A stretch of DNA of 43,731 bases from Marseilla massiliensis (GTDB taxonomy: Bacteria > Bacteroidota > Bacteroidia > Bacteroidales > Bacteroidaceae). The DNA lies in the NCBI RefSeq assembly GCF_016899855.1, contig NZ_JACJJG010000018.1, forward strand, positions 1 through 43,731. The letters are read 5' to 3'. Shown in pieces: positions 25,855 through 33,878 of this stretch. The notes under the pieces were generated by a model. The model ran no database searches and was not told the DNA's origin. It saw nothing but the letters and a program-made list of their open reading frames with translations. The position numbers were made by a program, and so were the translations under genes. Position 1 is the first letter of the stretch, and each line of letters starts with the position of its first letter.

Positions 25855-27078
25855 TTATTTTACGGTCACTTTCAATGGAGCGTGCAAGGCGTTAAGCGTT
25901 TCTTCTGAACGCAACTTCCACTCATTTAGTGTACGTACGTCATTCTTGCTCCATGCCGAACCGAAATAATACGTATATCTTTCACCAGGCTGGTAGGTTA
26001 TAATACCTACTCCATGGCCTGCATTCCCATTAGTTGGCGTTTCATACATTATGTCCTTAGTGGCTTTTACGCCGTTGGGGAATAACACACCTACATAAAT
26101 CTGGAAATTCTGTTTTGCAGGATTATCCGTAGGATCTGCATAAAGCACATAGTTCTCACCATATAAAACACTTTTTGTATCCTCGCTATGAAGAACTACT
26201 CCTGCAACCATATCACAAGGTTTTGTCAGACCTTCATACCATACTGTCATTTTATTAAAGTTGCTGCCCTTGTCCAGACTTATAATACGATGTTCAATAA
26301 CATTCTTGTCTGTACCAACAGTAAGAGGATTATACTCCAATTGAACGGTAAAGCGCAACGGGCCGTTGTCGAGAATTCTATAAGTCTTATAACAATATGG
26401 TAAAACCATTTCTCCACCAAACATTAATGCTGGCGCTCCACATCCTAACGTAGGACCAACTTTATAGCAATCAAGACCATAACCATGATCATAATGGTAT
26501 GTCGTCTCTTGCTCCATTTCTAATGCCTCAGCCGTTTTTCCTTCTTCTTTTAAAGCTTCTATTTTCCCATGGTTGGACAATTCTGTTTCATACCTCTTCT
26601 CAACTTCTAAATCCGGAGTATTCTTAACCCAGACATCTATACCGAAAGCCTTTTCCCCTGTACGCTGTAATGCAGGTCCATAAACGCGGTATGCAGTTCT
26701 GTCATTTTCCCATGCGATATCGTCTACTCTTTCAGGATATTGCTTTCCACATACGATTGTTTTCATCGGCTTCGGTGTTCCTGGAACAATTGTAAAATCT
26801 GCCGTACCTTCAGGACGCACACTGGCATCAATGAGCAGCTTACCATCATATGTAATTTGGTAAGTGACTTGCTGTCCTAATGCATTTTTCACAATAAACT
26901 TGTCTCCGTCATTTATTCCAAGTTTTGCATAAACGTCTTTTACGGGAATTTCAACAACTTCCTGCCGCTGCACACCTGAATTATTTGCTACAGTAATTGT
27001 CACATCCCCGGCAACCGCCGAAACAGGCATTAGCATAAAAGCAAACGCCAAAGCGCAAAATGATTTTGATTTTCTCAT
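25855..27078 (-). CDS. DUF4861 family secreted protein
   Basis: A 407-residue exported protein of the DUF4861 family, which occurs in Bacteroidetes and is often found near rhamnogalacturonan or pectin degradation genes. The signal peptide is MRKSKSFCALAFAFMLMPVSAVAG. The rest is predominantly beta, with TAYRVYGPALQ, DVWVKNTPDLEVEKRY, YHYDHGYGLDCYKVGPTLGCG and a C-terminal YYFGSAWSKND segment recognisable as family features. No catalytic residues can be assigned. Here it sits between dipeptidyl peptidase IV and iorA with gaps of 27 and 33 nt and no visible promoter, an unusual setting for a family thought to act on sugars. Confidence 0.82.
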   Translation of the reverse strand: MRKSKSFCALAFAFMLMPVSAVAGDVTITVANNSGVQRQEVVEIPVKDVYAKLGINDGDKFIVKNALGQQVTYQITYDGKLLIDASVRPEGTADFTIVPGTPKPMKTIVCGKQYPERVDDIAWENDRTAYRVYGPALQRTGEKAFGIDVWVKNTPDLEVEKRYETELSNHGKIEALKEEGKTAEALEMEQETTYHYDHGYGLDCYKVGPTLGCGAPALMFGGEMVLPYCYKTYRILDNGPLRFTVQLEYNPLTVGTDKNVIEHRIISLDKGSNFNKMTVWYEGLTKPCDMVAGVVLHSEDTKSVLYGENYVLYADPTDNPAKQNFQIYVGVLFPNGVKATKDIMYETPTNGNAGHGVGIITYQPGERYTYYFGSAWSKNDVRTLNEWKLRSEETLNALHAPLKVTVK

Positions 27079-27105
27079 TTGTTTTGATTATTATAGTAGT
27101 CAGTA

Positions 27106-29310
27106 TTATTTTAAATTATCAATAAAAAACTGTGTAATCTGCCTGAACAGATGGTTGCGTGTATTCCCGCCATAAATACTATGGTTCCTATTAGTATAAA
27201 CGTTCATCTTGAAATCCTTGTCTGCTTGTACAAGTGCCTCGGAGTATTCAAACACATTCTGTGGATGCACATTGTCATCCGCCAATCCCTGACAAATCAA
27301 CAATGCTCCATGTAATTTGTCTGCACGCTTTATGGGATTATCATCATAACCGGCCGGATTTTCCTTTGGAGTACGCATATATCTTTCTGTGTAGACAGTG
27401 TCATAATATCTCCAATCTGTTGGTGGTGCAACTGCAACTCCAGCCTTAAAGACACCACGCCCCTCGCTCATGCTCATCAGGGTATTGAAACCTCCATAGC
27501 TCCATCCCCAGATACCGATGTTGTTTTTATCTACATATGGCAATGTTCCTAAATACAAAGCGGCTTCGACCTGGTCTTTTGACTCAAGATTGCCAAGATT
27601 CATATACACACTTTTTTCAAACTCAGCACCACGGCCACCAGTTCCTCTACCATCAACACATACAAGAATAAATCCATTTGAGGCTAAATATTCATCAAAC
27701 AACGCGCCCTGCCCCATAGAACCTACGTTCCATGAATTTATTACCTGCTGACTTCCCGGACCACTGTATTGCCACATTATCACTGGATACTTCTTACTTG
27801 CATCAAAATTGACTGGTTTTATCATCACACCATTCAATTCAATTCCTTCCGATGTCTTAAAACTGAAAAATTCTTTCTTCGGCAAGCCGCAATCTGCCAG
27901 CTTACTTTTTAAAGCTTTATTATCAATCAAAGCTACGGTTTGCTTACCATTATTTGTATATATTGAGTATTCATACGGAGTATTACTATCGCTCCATTGA
28001 TTGATGAAGTATTTAAAATCCTTACTGAACACAGCTGTATTACATCCTTCTCGAGATGTCAGACATATGGTCTTCCCATTTTTCATAGTTACATAAACCT
28101 CGCGATTCATTGGATTCTTACCAGCTGCCTGATAATACACATTTCCGGATTCCTCATCGTAACCATAAACGTCTGTTACATCATAATTTGCTTTTGTCAA
28201 CTGACCTTGCAGTTGGCCCGTAAGACTATACAGATACAATTGCATATGTCCACTTCTATCGCTTGGAACAAGAATATGGTTCCTGGTAACCATAATATTC
28301 TCCATAGCTTCTTCCTTTACGTACTTAGGAACATTCTCGTCAACAAGCAATTTACATACAGTACTACGCGGATTTGCCGAATATAAACGCAATTGATCTT
28401 GATGGCGATTCATTGTAAAGATTAATATCTTTTCCGAATCTGTCGTTGATTTAATACGTGGAATATAACCATCCGTGTCCATCGGCAATTGCATTTTTCT
28501 TGTCTGGCGTGACTGTATGTCAAAACTCATAACAGAAACTGATGAATTCTCAAAGCCGGCTTTAGGATATTTATAAGAATAAAATCCCGGGTAAGATTCA
28601 AATTCATTATTCTCAGGATCAAGTCCTTTATACATTTGCAATGAATAAGTTGGAACATTCGTCTCATCATACCTAATCCAACATAACATTGAACCATCAG
28701 CATTAAATGTCATAGCTGTATTGAATCCGAATTCTTCCTCGTTCACCCAATCCGGCACACCATTGATAATACCATTTGTCTTCCCGTCTTTTGTAACTTG
28801 ACTTTCGGCATTACCATAAAGCAATTTTATTAAAAATATATTATTATCCCGTACAAATGCAACTTTAAGTCCATCAGGTGACCATACAGGAATTCGTTCT
28901 ATACCTTTATCAGATAACCGTTCCATCCTTCGGTCTGCAATATTATAAATGTAATAAGTGGCAGTAAATGAACGGCGATATATATTTTTTGTGTTTGTCT
29001 GGATAAGCATTTTGGTTCCATCCGGACTCATAATATAGTTGTCAAATGCATCAATACTCTCACCTATGGTATTGCCAACATCAAACAACACACCTGTTTG
29101 CTTACCCGTCTTATAGGAATATTTTACTATTTGTCGACCATCCTTACTTATCATGGCATAACTCTCTCCATCAGATAACGGAGTTACAGCGCTCAAATAT
29201 TCTGCGGAATAAGTACCGTTAGCAATATCTTTTAGTTGAAGCATGTTCCCAGACATAATGTCACCCACTGTCATTAATAAGACAGTGCATAAGACAAAAA
29301 ACTTTTTCAT
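27106..29310 (-). CDS. Dipeptidyl peptidase IV (S9B serine peptidase)
   Basis: A secreted or periplasmic prolyl dipeptidyl peptidase that removes X-Pro or X-Ala dipeptides from peptide N-termini. Residues 1-20 form a signal peptide. An eight-bladed propeller spans about 40-470, with the double-Glu N-terminus anchor in DWVNEEEFG (E191-E193). The alpha/beta hydrolase domain follows, with the nucleophile elbow GWSYGG (S604), D678 in LADDNVH and H710 in NRNHSIYGG, the complete S9B triad. At 734 residues the length is typical of the bacterial enzyme. It heads a close five-gene run ending with the aminotransferase, with a -7 box at 29334-29341. Confidence 0.95.
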   Translation of the reverse strand: MKKFFVLCTVLLMTVGDIMSGNMLQLKDIANGTYSAEYLSAVTPLSDGESYAMISKDGRQIVKYSYKTGKQTGVLFDVGNTIGESIDAFDNYIMSPDGTKMLIQTNTKNIYRRSFTATYYIYNIADRRMERLSDKGIERIPVWSPDGLKVAFVRDNNIFLIKLLYGNAESQVTKDGKTNGIINGVPDWVNEEEFGFNTAMTFNADGSMLCWIRYDETNVPTYSLQMYKGLDPENNEFESYPGFYSYKYPKAGFENSSVSVMSFDIQSRQTRKMQLPMDTDGYIPRIKSTTDSEKILIFTMNRHQDQLRLYSANPRSTVCKLLVDENVPKYVKEEAMENIMVTRNHILVPSDRSGHMQLYLYSLTGQLQGQLTKANYDVTDVYGYDEESGNVYYQAAGKNPMNREVYVTMKNGKTICLTSREGCNTAVFSKDFKYFINQWSDSNTPYEYSIYTNNGKQTVALIDNKALKSKLADCGLPKKEFFSFKTSEGIELNGVMIKPVNFDASKKYPVIMWQYSGPGSQQVINSWNVGSMGQGALFDEYLASNGFILVCVDGRGTGGRGAEFEKSVYMNLGNLESKDQVEAALYLGTLPYVDKNNIGIWGWSYGGFNTLMSMSEGRGVFKAGVAVAPPTDWRYYDTVYTERYMRTPKENPAGYDDNPIKRADKLHGALLICQGLADDNVHPQNVFEYSEALVQADKDFKMNVYTNRNHSIYGGNTRNHLFRQITQFFIDNLK

Positions 29311-29333
29311 TGTTCTTTTATGTTATTTTTGGG

Positions 29334-29341
29334 CAAAGATA
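29334..29341 (-). promoter_or_regulatory. -7 promoter element of the DPP IV gene run
   Basis: TATCTTTG on the - strand matches TAnnTTTG 24 nt before the DPP IV ATG. It is back to back with the divergent box at 29354-29361, so the two promoters overlap in their upstream regions. Confidence 0.65.
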
Positions 29342-29353
29342 CAGATTTTTCAC

Positions 29354-29361
29354 TACATTTG
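29354..29361 (+). promoter_or_regulatory. -7 promoter element of the radical SAM gene
   Basis: TACATTTG matches TAnnTTTG, with a TTTG at 29328-29331 upstream (spacer 22 nt, slightly long). It lies 46 nt before the ATG. Confidence 0.6.
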
Positions 29362-29407
29362 CATACTTGATTGATTTAAAAGATATTAATACAAAAGTTC
29401 AAAAAAT

Positions 29408-30352
29408 ATGAATTCTCAATTACCATATAACGACTTCGGCACATGGTTACGGACATTGTTTCCTTACAAAATACAGAAAATATCAGTCAATGCAGGATTT
29501 TCATGCCCAAACCGTGACGGGAGAATAAGTACTGGAGGATGTACTTTTTGTGACAATAATACTTTTAATCCATCATACTGCGACAAGAATAAGGCAATAA
29601 GAAAACAGCTTGAAACCGGTAAACTTTTTTTTGCAAGAAAGTATCCAGACATGCGCTATCTTGCATATTTCCAAGCTTATTCAAACACATACGCATCACT
29701 TGACACACTAAAACGTTTATATGAAGAAGCATTACAGACAGATGGTGTGGTTGGTCTCGTCATTGGAACGCGCCCAGACTGTGTTACCAGTGAAATACTT
29801 GACTATATCGGGAATTTATCACGACAAACATTTATTATTATTGAATATGGGATAGAGAGCAACAATAACGTCACATTGAATAAAATTAACAGAGGGCATT
29901 CTTTCGAATGTTCATGTCGCGCAATAAAAGAAACAAAAGAAAGGGGAATATTAACAGGCGGTCATGTCATTTTAGGATTACCTGGTGAAACAGATAATGA
30001 CATGTTAAATCAAGCCGCTGATATCTCAACAACTCAACTTGACATTCTGAAAATACACCAGTTACAGATAATAAAAGGAACAGCTTTAGCTAATGAATAC
30101 AATAAACATCCTTTCAGATTGTTTACACCTGAATCATATATTCCTCTGTTATCCAAATATATTCAGAGATTGCGCCCAAATCTGATACTTGACAGATTTA
30201 CATCACAAGCACCCAAAGAAATGCTGATTGCGCCAAACTGGGGATTGAAAAATCATGAATTTACCAATATGCTCATAAACTACATGAATAAGAACGATAT
30301 TCACCAAGGACAAGCATACGACACAATATGTACGAAACATGAATGCAAATAA
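29408..30352 (+). CDS. TIGR01212/YhcC-type radical SAM protein
   Basis: A 314-residue radical S-adenosylmethionine protein of the YhcC family, function unresolved. The cluster-binding cysteines are C33, C45 and C48 in FSCPNRDG and GGCTFC, a CX11CX2C spacing distinctive for this family rather than the usual CX3CX2C. Further family blocks are YFQAYSNTYAS, GTRPDC, EYGIESNNN and GGHVILGLPGET. It ends at about the expected length. It is transcribed alone from a promoter divergent to the DPP IV gene and converges on the cupin gene only seven bases away. Confidence 0.9.
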   Translation: MNSQLPYNDFGTWLRTLFPYKIQKISVNAGFSCPNRDGRISTGGCTFCDNNTFNPSYCDKNKAIRKQLETGKLFFARKYPDMRYLAYFQAYSNTYASLDTLKRLYEEALQTDGVVGLVIGTRPDCVTSEILDYIGNLSRQTFIIIEYGIESNNNVTLNKINRGHSFECSCRAIKETKERGILTGGHVILGLPGETDNDMLNQAADISTTQLDILKIHQLQIIKGTALANEYNKHPFRLFTPESYIPLLSKYIQRLRPNLILDRFTSQAPKEMLIAPNWGLKNHEFTNMLINYMNKNDIHQGQAYDTICTKHECK

Positions 30353-30359
30353 AATATGC

Positions 30360-30692
30360 CTAACGGTGTTCTGGCACAATGGCTAAATATACAAGATCAG
30401 TATCTGTATTGTTTTCCATGTAATGCGCATGGCCTTCTGGACAATAATGGACTTCGCCAGGATTTGCAGTTTCTTTTTCACCGTCATAGTAAAACGTCGC
30501 CGTTCCACTGATTATGTATACAATCTCACAATTCCCCTCATGTGTATGCAAACCACTCGATGCACCCGGACGGAGACAGCTTTTCATTATTTTACATTTT
30601 CCATCAATATAATTGCGTGTACACAGTTCACCTTTACCGCCCTTAAAATTCATCACGCTTTCCTCTTTTATTTGGCTGAAATCTATTATCAT
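30360..30692 (-). CDS. Small cupin-domain protein
   Basis: A 110-residue single-domain cupin. Motif 1 is GLHTHEGNCEIVYIISG with likely metal ligands H49, H51 and E56; motif 2 is NPGEVHYCPEGHAHYMEN with H88 or H90 as the fourth ligand. The rest of the beta-barrel fits the family length. Such cupins range from sugar isomerases to dioxygenases and sensors, so no reaction is assigned. It lies downstream of the YkvA-like gene, in the same direction, with 66 nt between them. Confidence 0.85.
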   Translation of the reverse strand: MIIDFSQIKEESVMNFKGGKGELCTRNYIDGKCKIMKSCLRPGASSGLHTHEGNCEIVYIISGTATFYYDGEKETANPGEVHYCPEGHAHYMENNTDTDLVYLAIVPEHR

Positions 30693-30758
30693 AAATATAA
30701 TCTCCCAATATTATAAATCACAAGTCTTCAAAAAAGATGTGTTATCCACTATAAATAT

Positions 30759-31148
30759 CTATTCTTTATCAAACAAAGTGTCAATCTCCTTAATCTCGTC
30801 CTCATCAAACCATTTTGTAAGTTTAGCTCTTGACTTTTCCTTAATTTCATCTGATACATTTCCCCAGACCTTATTCAATACATAAACCAAAACTGCAAGG
30901 TCGTCACCCAAACCAGCAATAGGAATAGCATCTGGTATTACGTCAAGAGGACTTATCAGATACCCTAAAGCACCTATAATTATAGCTTTATCCTTTACTG
31001 ACACCTTGTCACTTTGAAGAGTGTAATAGAGAATGAACGCTGCATATACAAGTTTTGCCCCTGCCCTTTTCGCTATTCTTGAAATTTTCTCAATAAAATC
31101 ACCAGCCGTGAATTTATTGGAATATGACATAAAATCTGGTAAATTCAT
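30759..31148 (-). CDS. YkvA-like (DUF1232) membrane protein
   Basis: A 129-residue protein of the YkvA/DUF1232 family, unknown function. The diagnostic motif is GALGYLISPLDVIPDAIP (about 64-81), followed by GLGDDLAVLVYVLNKVW. The family has one or two short hydrophobic segments; here residues 33-45 and 56-75 are the candidates. The C-terminus is charged (DEDEIKEIDTLFDKE). A -7 box on the same strand lies at 31185-31192. Confidence 0.88.
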   Translation of the reverse strand: MNLPDFMSYSNKFTAGDFIEKISRIAKRAGAKLVYAAFILYYTLQSDKVSVKDKAIIIGALGYLISPLDVIPDAIPIAGLGDDLAVLVYVLNKVWGNVSDEIKEKSRAKLTKWFDEDEIKEIDTLFDKE

Positions 31149-31184
31149 AATCGGATAGCTTTTAATTTATTATAATAGTGGTAC

Positions 31185-31192
31185 AAAAGTAA
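31185..31192 (-). promoter_or_regulatory. -7 promoter element of the YkvA-like gene
   Basis: TACTTTTG on the - strand matches TAnnTTTG and lies 37 nt before the ATG. Confidence 0.6.
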
Positions 31193-31221
31193 TAATTATT
31201 TTCATTACGTCCAAAAAATAT

Positions 31222-31252
31222 TTTGCTTTTTGTTTAACTTAAACTATCTTTG
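31222..31252 (+). promoter_or_regulatory. Promoter with -33 and -7 boxes for the 31350 gene
   Basis: TTTG at 31222-31225 and TATCTTTG at 31245-31252 are separated by 19 nt, a near-ideal Bacteroidetes promoter. The gene begins at 31350, leaving a leader of roughly 90 nt, which is long for this window. Confidence 0.7.
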
Positions 31253-31349
31253 CAAACAAGATTTGTAGCAGCAAAGTCGGGAAAATCAAGTAAAAAAATG
31301 TCCGATTATCTGTTGGCAATCTGCTTTACAACTTTATAATTTTAAGAAT

Positions 31350-31751
31350 ATGGAAACAAAAGCAACAATAGACTGGGAACATACACTAATAAATAAAATT
31401 GAAAACAACAATGGGAAGCATGGTTTCCCTTCCGTTGAAGATTTCGGAATAACAATAGAAGATGTAAAGGATTACGCTTACGACAAGCAACGCATATTTG
31501 ACCGAGAGGAAGAAAGAAAGAAAAAACTTGTTGTTCCTGGAATAATATTAGTCATGCCGCCGATTGTTTTATCCGCATTCAGAAATGACACATTGACTCT
31601 GCTATTTGGTGTTGTCATAGGCTTACTGCTCGTTTTCATATACAATGCCATTATGAAAGCCATAGATAACATGGACATAAGAAAAATGCGCCGTGACGAA
31701 ATTGAGGAATACATCACGGCTGTAATGGACTATAAAGAAGACTTAGCTTAA
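31350..31751 (+). CDS. Hypothetical protein with two transmembrane helices
   Basis: A 133-residue protein with no recognised domain. Residues 1-58 are soluble and acidic (WEHTLINKIE, then GFPSVEDFGITIEDVKDY). Two hydrophobic helices follow, about 61-77 (LVVPGIILVMPPIVLSAF) and 81-100 (LTLLFGVVIGLLLVFIYN), with a short loop, giving a hairpin anchored in the inner membrane with both ends on one side. The C-terminal 30 residues are a charged helix. The gene has its own promoter and a long leader. Confidence 0.75.
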   Translation: METKATIDWEHTLINKIENNNGKHGFPSVEDFGITIEDVKDYAYDKQRIFDREEERKKKLVVPGIILVMPPIVLSAFRNDTLTLLFGVVIGLLLVFIYNAIMKAIDNMDIRKMRRDEIEEYITAVMDYKEDLA

Positions 31752-31808
31752 AAACAAAACTTAAGAATTTGCCTCCACTGGATTGACACTTGATAAATAA
31801 GCCATCAA

Positions 31809-33137
31809 TCAATTGGTATACATGTCTTTTAATAGCACTTCACGTTGTGTGTCAAGATAATCTTGGCGCGCACGTATTACATTCCGCCAATTTTCCGAGT
31901 CAAGTTTGTGCATGTCCAGCTCGATCGCCCATTTTCCTTTTGATTCCAAGCGGTCTAGAAGTGTCCCTACACTAAGCCGTGTTGTCGACTCCGCAGGTTG
32001 AAATCTGCTTTCATCACCTTTTTCGTCACATGATATTTCTGTTATAATATTCACACAAATCAATTCATACAGTAAGTCATTGACTATTCTTACCGGGATA
32101 CCCGTTTTTAACTTTAACTCTAAAGCAGTATAAGGCTTGCCTCCTTCTTCAAAACGTTTGCAAATAAGACTTGCAAGCATTACACTCAACATCATGCGGT
32201 ATCTATGACTTATATCTTCAGTTTTAGCCCGAAACGCAAAATCTTCAAGATTCTGGTTTGTATAACATAACTCCGCACCAAACAAGCAAATTGTCCAGGA
32301 AATTTGTACCCAAAGCATAAATAACGGCAGTGCGGCAAAAGAACCGTATATTGCATTATAACTGCTGACCCATATTTGCGAATGTATATATACAAACTGT
32401 AATCCTTGCATTGCAACACCGGCAAGAATGCCTGGCACAACCACACAGCCAAGCTTTACCTTTGTATTAGGCATAAACAGATAAAGGGCTATAAATACGG
32501 CTGACATAAAGATGTATGGCATCAGGTCAATTAAGAAGCGCATTAAAGGCGCCAGCAATTCATAACCTTCAATATTATCCAATAACGTAGCAACAAATAT
32601 TGATATTCCGGAAGTTACGACTATAATTATCGGTACGAGAAGGAACATCGCCATATAGTCTGTTATGGTCCTGAAAACACTGCGTGGCTTTTTTACTTGC
32701 CATATATAATTGAATGTTTGTTCTATGTTATTAATCAGCATTATTACTGTACACAACATAAATATAAGACCTATGCCCAGAAACACCCCACTCTTTGTAT
32801 GCACCAAATATGAGTTGACAAAACCGATTATTACGTCCGCAACCTGTGGTTGACTGGCTAACGCATCACGAAACCATGATTCAATATATTTGTTGTAACC
32901 GAATCCTCTTGCAATGGCAAAAACCACTGCCATTATCGGAACTATTGCCAACAATGTAGAGTAAGTCAACGCCGAGGCCGAAGCTACCATCCGTTTTGTC
33001 GTAGCCCTTTCTATTGCAAGCAGTACTTTTTTTATAATGCTATATGTAAAATACAACCAAGGGGATACGTCATCATGTCTGACATGCCATATACCAACTT
33101 TAAGGAAATCTATTATATGCTGTATGCGTTTTTTCAT
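31809..33137 (-). CDS. YihY/BrkB-family inner-membrane protein
   Basis: A 442-residue inner-membrane protein of the YihY/virulence factor BrkB family, role unclear. The family signature ASASALTYSTLLAIVPIMAV lies at about 52-71, and six hydrophobic helices are visible up to about residue 300, including FLGIGLIFMLCTVIMLINNI. The helix near 280 carries WVQISWTICLFGAELCY. Beyond it, a soluble C-terminal region of about 130 residues resembles a winged-helix fold (EEGGKPYTALELKLKTGIPVR), common in Bacteroidetes members. It starts 48 nt after the 3' end of the RNase P RNA with no promoter box of its own visible, so it may be expressed by read-through. Confidence 0.88.
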   Translation of the reverse strand: MKKRIQHIIDFLKVGIWHVRHDDVSPWLYFTYSIIKKVLLAIERATTKRMVASASALTYSTLLAIVPIMAVVFAIARGFGYNKYIESWFRDALASQPQVADVIIGFVNSYLVHTKSGVFLGIGLIFMLCTVIMLINNIEQTFNYIWQVKKPRSVFRTITDYMAMFLLVPIIIVVTSGISIFVATLLDNIEGYELLAPLMRFLIDLMPYIFMSAVFIALYLFMPNTKVKLGCVVVPGILAGVAMQGLQFVYIHSQIWVSSYNAIYGSFAALPLFMLWVQISWTICLFGAELCYTNQNLEDFAFRAKTEDISHRYRMMLSVMLASLICKRFEEGGKPYTALELKLKTGIPVRIVNDLLYELICVNIITEISCDEKGDESRFQPAESTTRLSVGTLLDRLESKGKWAIELDMHKLDSENWRNVIRARQDYLDTQREVLLKDMYTN

Positions 33138-33185
33138 GTATGTAAGTATTAGCCTGCATTATTAAGTTATGTAAGAAAATAAATA

Positions 33186-33565
33186 CAGTGCCCCTGTAAG
33201 CCGGGTTCTGTTCCTCATAACATTCATCATGATATAAGGCGTCTGTCATTTATCTAATCCGCGGATCACTCCACGGCTTAAGCGTTCCACCCTCCACCGT
33301 TATGAATATCATATCGGGCGGACAACCCTCGGACGGTGGTTTACGCGAACTTGCAGCCCCCAGATGGCACGGCATGCCAATCACTTGACACCCGGTGGTC
33401 TCTTACACCACCTTCTCACCCTTACCTGTACACAAGCACAGGCGGTTATTTTCTTCTGCCGTCTCCTGTCGTCACCGACAGCTTCTACTTTCAGAAGTGA
33501 GGCGTCCTGCGCTGCCCGGACTTTCCTCCCGCACGATAGTGTGCCGGCGACAGACCGGAGCACTG
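33186..33565 (-). ncRNA. rnpB: RNase P RNA (class A)
   Basis: The catalytic RNA that matures the 5' ends of tRNAs. On the - strand the conserved start GGGAGGAAAGTCCGGGC is present near 33535, the central GAGGGTTGTCC region near 33330, and the 3' conserved ACAGAACCCGGCTTA near 33200. The two ends pair (CAGTGC and GCACTG), fixing the borders to within a few bases. A -7 box lies at 33578-33585, about 12 nt upstream. Open reading frames of 60-110 codons across it on both strands are coincidental. Confidence 0.95.
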
Positions 33566-33577
33566 TATTCGTTAATG

Positions 33578-33585
33578 CAAAGATA
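33578..33585 (-). promoter_or_regulatory. -7 promoter element of rnpB
   Basis: TATCTTTG on the - strand, a TAnnTTTG match, ends 12 nt before the 5' end of RNase P RNA, the right distance for the start point. Confidence 0.75.
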
Positions 33586-33609
33586 ATACATATTTTTGAC
33601 ATTGCGAAA

Positions 33610-33647
33610 AATCCCCATAAATTCCTTCTATGGAAATTACGGGGATT
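33610..33647 (-). terminator. Terminator-like hairpin after tRNA-Arg
   Basis: Arms AATCCCC...AATTCC (33610-33625) and GGAAATTACGGGGATT (33632-33647) pair around six bases, with an internal mismatch. It starts seven bases beyond the tRNA 3' end and precedes the rnpB promoter, separating the two RNA genes. Confidence 0.6.
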
Positions 33648-33653
33648 AATCTG

Positions 33654-33728
33654 TGATTCCGTAGGGATTCGAACCCTAGACCCACGCCTTAGAAGGGCGT
33701 TGCTCTAATCCAACTGAGCTACGGAACC
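33654..33728 (-). tRNA. tRNA-Arg (anticodon TCT)
   Basis: A 75-nt cloverleaf. The acceptor GGTTCCG pairs with CGGAATC (one G-U pair), the D-arm contains AGCTCAGTTGGATTAGAGC, the anticodon stem ACGCC/GGCGT frames the loop CTTCTAA, and the T-arm reads AGGGTTCGAATCCCT. The discriminator base is A and CCA is not encoded. It reads AGA codons. Confidence 0.95.
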
Positions 33729-33741
33729 TCCAAATCGGGTG

Positions 33742-33749
33742 CAAATTTA
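33742..33749 (-). promoter_or_regulatory. -7 promoter element of tRNA-Arg
   Basis: TAAATTTG on the - strand, 13 nt before the mature tRNA 5' end. Confidence 0.6.
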
Positions 33750-33790
33750 CTTAAAAATATCTTTTTCACAAAATTTTCCGAATAAAAAAT

Positions 33791-33827
33791 AGGCTTCGTA
33801 CCGTTCTATTATAACGATTCGAAGCCT
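33791..33827 (-). terminator. Terminator hairpin after rho
   Basis: Arms AGGCTTCG (33791-33798) and CGAAGCCT (33820-33827) pair, with a shorter inner CGTT/AACG pairing, followed on the - strand by ATTTTTTATT. It lies about 50 nt beyond the rho stop codon. Confidence 0.75.
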
Positions 33828-33878
33828 AAATCATATTCTAAGCCATAAGTTTCAGTAATTGTACAATGCTTATTTTAT

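Noticed and set aside
33364..33708. Protein-coding frames of 63-114 codons at 33364-33708
   Set aside because: They lie over RNase P RNA and tRNA-Arg, whose structures explain the sequence.
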